Positions 60,159 to 64,000 of a stretch of DNA of 64,000 bases are shown piece after piece. A program made the position numbers and the translations under genes. The notes under the pieces were generated by a model, which worked only from the letters and a program-made list of their open reading frames with translations, searched no databases and was not told the DNA's origin. The stretch comes from an uncultured SAR116 cluster alpha proteobacterium. GTDB lineage: Bacteria; Pseudomonadota; Alphaproteobacteria; Puniceispirillales; Marisalimonadaceae. Position 1 is the stretch's first letter, and each line of letters begins with the position of its first letter. The stretch covers positions 22,494-86,493 of the forward strand of contig CACCZR010000006.1 in the NCBI GenBank assembly GCA_902550555.1. Reading direction: 5' to 3'.

Positions 60159-61300
60159 AATTTAATAGAAGACAATTTACATTAGGATCAGCATCACTTT
60201 TATTGTCAGGAATGGTACCATTTAAAGCTAATTCATCTAGGTTAGATAATAAAAAGAACTTAGTTGTGATTATGTTAAGAGGGGCTATGGATGGATTAAC
60301 ATCAGTTCCTTATATTCATGATAATACATTAGAAAAAGTAAGACCTGACATAGTTGTAAAAAAGTTATTAGATTTAAATAGTGATTTTAGCCTCCATCCA
60401 AAACTTTCAGGCTTCCATAAATTGTGGAAAATAAATGAAGCATCAATTGTACATGCAACGAATATTCCATATACTGGAAGGTCTCATTTTGACGGTCAAA
60501 ACTTAATGGAAAGTGGTGGAACAATACCCTATAAGTTAAAAACTGGATGGCTTGGAAGAGGGATTGATGTTTCAGGATTAGAGGGTTTATCAATGTCTTT
60601 GCCAATGCCGTTGCTATTAAGGGGTAAGGCAAACCAAGATAATTTTTTTCCTTCGAAGTTAAATATGCCAACTCGAAACTTAGTTGATATTTTAAAGAAT
60701 CATTATAGCGATGAACCTTTGTTAAGAAGTTCTTTTGATAAATTGATAAGCAGACCAATTTCGATGACTAAAGCCCCTAATAACAAAAATTTAAAAACTC
60801 TTGCAAGAATTGCAGGCTCAGAGTTAAAGAAGGTTGATGGTCCTAGAGTTGCTGTTTTTGAAGTATTTGGGTTTGATACGCATGCTGCACAAGGAGGCGC
60901 TGATGGTGAACATGGGCAAAAACTTAAACAAGTAGATTATACATTTGATGTTTTGAAAAAAACTTTAGGTGATACTTTCAAAAATACTTTAATAATTACA
61001 CTTACTGAATTTGGCAGAACATTAGTTCAAAATAATGGCTATGGAACAGAACATGGTTATGGCACTTCAATTCTTTTAGGGGGTGGTTTAGTTAAAAAAT
61101 CTCAAGTCTATGCGGATTGGCCTGGCATTAAAGAGAATAATTTATTTGAAGGAAGAGATTTAAACTCTACTTTAGATGCTCGTTCAGTTTATTGTTCAGC
61201 AATGTCAGTGTGTTTTAATACAGACTTTCAATTATTAAATAAAGAAGTTTTTCCAGATAAAAAATTAAAAAATCTGACGGATATTTTATTTAAAGTATAG
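60155..61300 (+). CDS. DUF1501 family protein, Tat-like signal
   Basis: MKFNRRQFTLGSASLLLSG, VVIMLRGAMDGL, LTEFGRTLVQNNGYGTEHGYG; ATGA overlap with DUF1800. Confidence 0.92.
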   Translation: MKFNRRQFTLGSASLLLSGMVPFKANSSRLDNKKNLVVIMLRGAMDGLTSVPYIHDNTLEKVRPDIVVKKLLDLNSDFSLHPKLSGFHKLWKINEASIVHATNIPYTGRSHFDGQNLMESGGTIPYKLKTGWLGRGIDVSGLEGLSMSLPMPLLLRGKANQDNFFPSKLNMPTRNLVDILKNHYSDEPLLRSSFDKLISRPISMTKAPNNKNLKTLARIAGSELKKVDGPRVAVFEVFGFDTHAAQGGADGEHGQKLKQVDYTFDVLKKTLGDTFKNTLIITLTEFGRTLVQNNGYGTEHGYGTSILLGGGLVKKSQVYADWPGIKENNLFEGRDLNSTLDARSVYCSAMSVCFNTDFQLLNKEVFPDKKLKNLTDILFKV

Positions 61301-61366
61301 TTTAATAAATTAATTTAACTTATTGTTTATATTAACTATTTATAAAGTTAATATTGCCAAAAAACT

Positions 61367-62086
61367 TCACCATGTTTCACCAAAAGGTCTTAACTCCACT
61401 CTAAATGACCATGTTGATTTATCTTGAAGAACTGTTTTGTACATTTCTTCTGCTATGGCTGTTGGTTTAGAAAAGTAATCATCTGGTTTATCTGGATTCA
61501 TATAAGGACGTGTTCTTGGTGTATCGATTGCTGCATCAATAATGAAATAAGAAACGTGTATACCTTTGGGACCAAATTCTCTTGCAATTGATTCAGCTAA
61601 AATTCTTTGAGCTGCTTTTGTAGATGCAAAAAATCCCCAATGTGATTTTCCTCTGGTTGATGCTGTATTTCCAGTAACTAAAATACTTCCTGTTTTTTCT
61701 TTTAACATATCGGGTAATGTTTCTTTTACAAGATATAACAAGGCTGTTGTGTTTACTCTAAAATTTACTTCTAAATCATCTGGGTTTAAATCTAATATAC
61801 TTCCTCTTGATGCACTTGGTGCATTGTGAATGACAACGTTAGCTGGTCCTAATTTATTTTTTATATTCTCTAATGTAGTTTTAAATTTTTGAATATCACT
61901 TACGTCACATGGATAAGAAAAAATATTATTATATTTTTTCTCTAAATTATCTAAGTTTTCTTTATTTCTTGCAATCATTGCAACTTTATAATTTTTTCTA
62001 CCAAAAAGTTTTGCAATTTCGGCTCCAGTGCCCTTGTCAGGGCCAACTCCAGTAACGATACAAACTTTTTCTTGTTTAGACATCAA
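61367..62086 (-). CDS. Short-chain dehydrogenase/reductase
   Basis: VTGVGPDKGTGAEIAKLFG, VIHNAPSASRG, ASTKAAQRILAESIAREFGPKGI; note no canonical Tyr in a YxxxK motif (FFASTKAA). Confidence 0.85.
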   Translation of the reverse strand: MMSKQEKVCIVTGVGPDKGTGAEIAKLFGRKNYKVAMIARNKENLDNLEKKYNNIFSYPCDVSDIQKFKTTLENIKNKLGPANVVIHNAPSASRGSILDLNPDDLEVNFRVNTTALLYLVKETLPDMLKEKTGSILVTGNTASTRGKSHWGFFASTKAAQRILAESIAREFGPKGIHVSYFIIDAAIDTPRTRPYMNPDKPDDYFSKPTAIAEEMYKTVLQDKSTWSFRVELRPFGETW

Positions 62087-62711
62087 AGCAATCTTGTGTA
62101 TATAAAGTATTTTTCCATCTTATCGTATTTGGTAAAGATTTTGGAATTTCAAACTTTAATAACTCACATGATTTAAATATTGAATAGCCAGTGATGTCAG
62201 CGATTGTAAATTGATCACCACAAATAAATGTATTTTTTTCTAGATGCTTGTCAATTCTCTGAAAAAGTAATTCAATCATTTGCATGCCTCTTTCAACGAT
62301 TTCTGGCATTTGTTTAATATCATTTCTTGTGCCTGCTAATACTCTATTAACAAAGAATGATGATTTATTTCTAATAGCATTTCCTAAAGGGGAATAACCG
62401 TCTAATTCTAACCTTCTATTCCACATATCAATATAAGCCCTCATCCTTGGTGTAGAGCCGAACAAATTAGGATCTGGGAAATGTTCTTCCTCTAAATATC
62501 TGCAAATACTAATACTCTCTGAAATGACTGTACCATCGTCAAGATGAAGAAAGGGCACACAGTTAAAAGGGTTCATAGATTTAAAAGGTTCGTTAAATTG
62601 TTCTCCATCTCGAACATTTATCTCCTGTTCTGGAATTTCTTTATTTTTGTATTTTAAAAAAATTTTTACTCTTCTTCCATTTGGAGCAAGTGTAAAATTA
62701 TATAATTTCAT
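62076..62711 (-). CDS. Glutathione S-transferase family protein
   Basis: PNGRRVKIFLKYK, NPFNCVPFLHLDDGTVISESISICRYLEE, FTIADITGY. Confidence 0.9.
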   Translation of the reverse strand: MKLYNFTLAPNGRRVKIFLKYKNKEIPEQEINVRDGEQFNEPFKSMNPFNCVPFLHLDDGTVISESISICRYLEEEHFPDPNLFGSTPRMRAYIDMWNRRLELDGYSPLGNAIRNKSSFFVNRVLAGTRNDIKQMPEIVERGMQMIELLFQRIDKHLEKNTFICGDQFTIADITGYSIFKSCELLKFEIPKSLPNTIRWKNTLYTQDCFDV

Positions 62712-62719
62712 CTTAAATC

Positions 62720-63484
62720 CTATGTTTTAATTTTATAACCCGTTTTAAAAATTCTCCATATAATTATTATACACAGTAAAATAAACAAAGAAATTGAAAA
62801 TAAACTTAGAAAAATATTTATCTCACCTGTTCCAAAAAAAGAATATCTAAAACCTGAAATTAGGTAAAATATAGGGTTAAACAAAGTAACAGATTGCCAA
62901 AAATTTGGAAGTACATCTATTGTATAAAAACTTCCTCCTAAAAATACTAGTGGAGTAATTATAATCATTGGAACAAAATTTATTTGTTCAAAATTATCAG
63001 AACAAATACCAATTATAAAACCTAATAGACTAAATGAAATACAAGACAATAAAAGCATTAATAACATTAAAAAAGGTTTAGCTATGCTTAAATCAACAAA
63101 AAATGTTGAAGTTATTAAAATTAGTAATCCTAAACAAAAAGATTTTGTAGCAGAGGCCCCAACATAACCAACAACAATCTCAATATATGAAATTGGGGCA
63201 GATAAAATCTCATATGTTGTTCCAAGAAATTTTGGAAAGAAAATCCCGAATGAAGCATTCGTGACACTTTGCATTGAAATAGTTAAAATTACTAATCCAG
63301 GAACAATAAATGCACCATAAGGAATTTCATTTGTAAAGTTTATATTATTACCAATAGCTGTACCAAATACTATAAAATATAGTACAGTTGATAAGATAGG
63401 CGAGATAAGACTTTGAATAATTGTTCTAAATGTACGTGACATTTCAAAAATATAAATTGCCTTAATAGATCTAAAATTAATCAT
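62720..63484 (-). CDS. ABC-2 type transporter permease
   Basis: Six TM segments, SPILSTVLYFIVFGTAIG, FVPMIIITPLVFLGGSFY, NPIFYLISGFRYSFFG. Confidence 0.9.
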   Translation of the reverse strand: MINFRSIKAIYIFEMSRTFRTIIQSLISPILSTVLYFIVFGTAIGNNINFTNEIPYGAFIVPGLVILTISMQSVTNASFGIFFPKFLGTTYEILSAPISYIEIVVGYVGASATKSFCLGLLILITSTFFVDLSIAKPFLMLLMLLLSCISFSLLGFIIGICSDNFEQINFVPMIIITPLVFLGGSFYTIDVLPNFWQSVTLFNPIFYLISGFRYSFFGTGEINIFLSLFSISLFILLCIIIIWRIFKTGYKIKT

Positions 63485-64000
63485 TTTTTAAAATCTCAAC
63501 AAATATTTGTTCAAGTGATGATTGTTTAGTTTGAACATCAACTAATTCTATCCCAGTTTTTTTAATTTGATTTAATAATGATGTTATTCCAGTTTTTTTC
63601 TTATTTGGACTATAATCGTATTCCAGACTTTTTTTATCTCTGCCAATTCTTAGATTGAATTGAACAAGTGAATCATCAATTTTATTTATTTTTATATTAG
63701 TGTGAATAGATAAAGTTTTTTTACTCATTCTATCAATTAAATTATCTTTTTTATCAATTAACAAAATTTTTCCGTTATTAATAACGGCAATTCTATTAGC
63801 CATTAATTCTGCTTCTTCAATGTAATGAGTTGTTAAGATAATTGTAACTCCACTTTTTTGTAGGTTTTTGATTGTTTCCCACATGTCTTTTCTAAGTTCA
63901 ACATCGACGCCAGCAGTTGGCTCATCTAAAAAAAGTACTTCTGGTTCATGACTAAGCGCTTTTGCAATTAAAACTCTTCTTTTCATTCCACCTGAAAGAG
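63477..64000 (-). CDS. ABC transporter ATPase (5' end outside window)
   Basis: LSGGMKRRVLIAKALSHEPEVLFLDEPTAGVDVELRK; frame is open to the window edge. Confidence 0.9.
   Translation of the reverse strand, partial: LSGGMKRRVLIAKALSHEPEVLFLDEPTAGVDVELRKDMWETIKNLQKSGVTIILTTHYIEEAELMANRIAVINNGKILLIDKKDNLIDRMSKKTLSIHTNIKINKIDDSLVQFNLRIGRDKKSLEYDYSPNKKKTGITSLLNQIKKTGIELVDVQTKQSSLEQIFVEILKND

Noticed and set aside
60387-60758. 123-aa antisense ORF over DUF1501
   Set aside because: Antisense shadow of conserved coding sequence, no domain.
1-64000. CRISPR arrays, rRNA, transposases, toxin-antitoxin or defence cassettes
   Set aside because: Read for regularly spaced repeats, Cas-like, IS-like and small paired ORFs; nothing met a reasonable standard.

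Overview
This is a 64 kb, very AT-rich, gene-dense chromosomal window. Gene order looks like a streamlined alphaproteobacterium, probably a marine lineage (inference from gene order and composition only). Most of it is core genome in recognisable alphaproteobacterial order: ribD(partial)-ribE-ribBA-ribH-nusB-thiL; bamE/CBP3-like-plsX-fabH-ihfA-merR-tRNA-Pro; ilvA; ppiD/tpiA-secG-pyrG-kdsA-eno-ftsB-pdhA-pdhB-pdhC-lpd-lipA-coq10; cinA-pgpA-ispDF; ntrB-ntrC-ntrY-ntrX-trkA-dat-hflX; mazG; DUF502; recG/sdhE-mfd. From about 43.8 kb onward it is a looser accessory-like set: D-threonine aldolase-like, photolyase-like, msrA, TerB/DnaJ, tesA/ybbAP-like, PCuAC, YeiH, ung, DUF1800/DUF1501, SDR, GST and an ABC-2 exporter. 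I found no CRISPR array, rRNA, transposase, phage module or toxin-antitoxin pair, and no multi-gene cassette that looks like a wholly new system. The best second-look items are: (1) the ~545 bp non-coding gap after tRNA-Pro, with a second degenerate tRNA 3' end, three tandem 10-bp repeats and two mutually exclusive hairpins ending in a T-run, consistent with a decayed integration site and/or a regulatory RNA; (2) NtrC and NtrX, which both lack a GAFTGA loop and have complementary Walker B lesions (DE to DQ, DE to NE); (3) a photolyase-like protein in which most of the expected Fe-S cluster cysteines appear lost; (4) a RibBA whose GTP cyclohydrolase II half lacks the zinc cysteines; (5) the absence of hfq from its usual place; (6) divergent genes whose start codons overlap in a single CATG.
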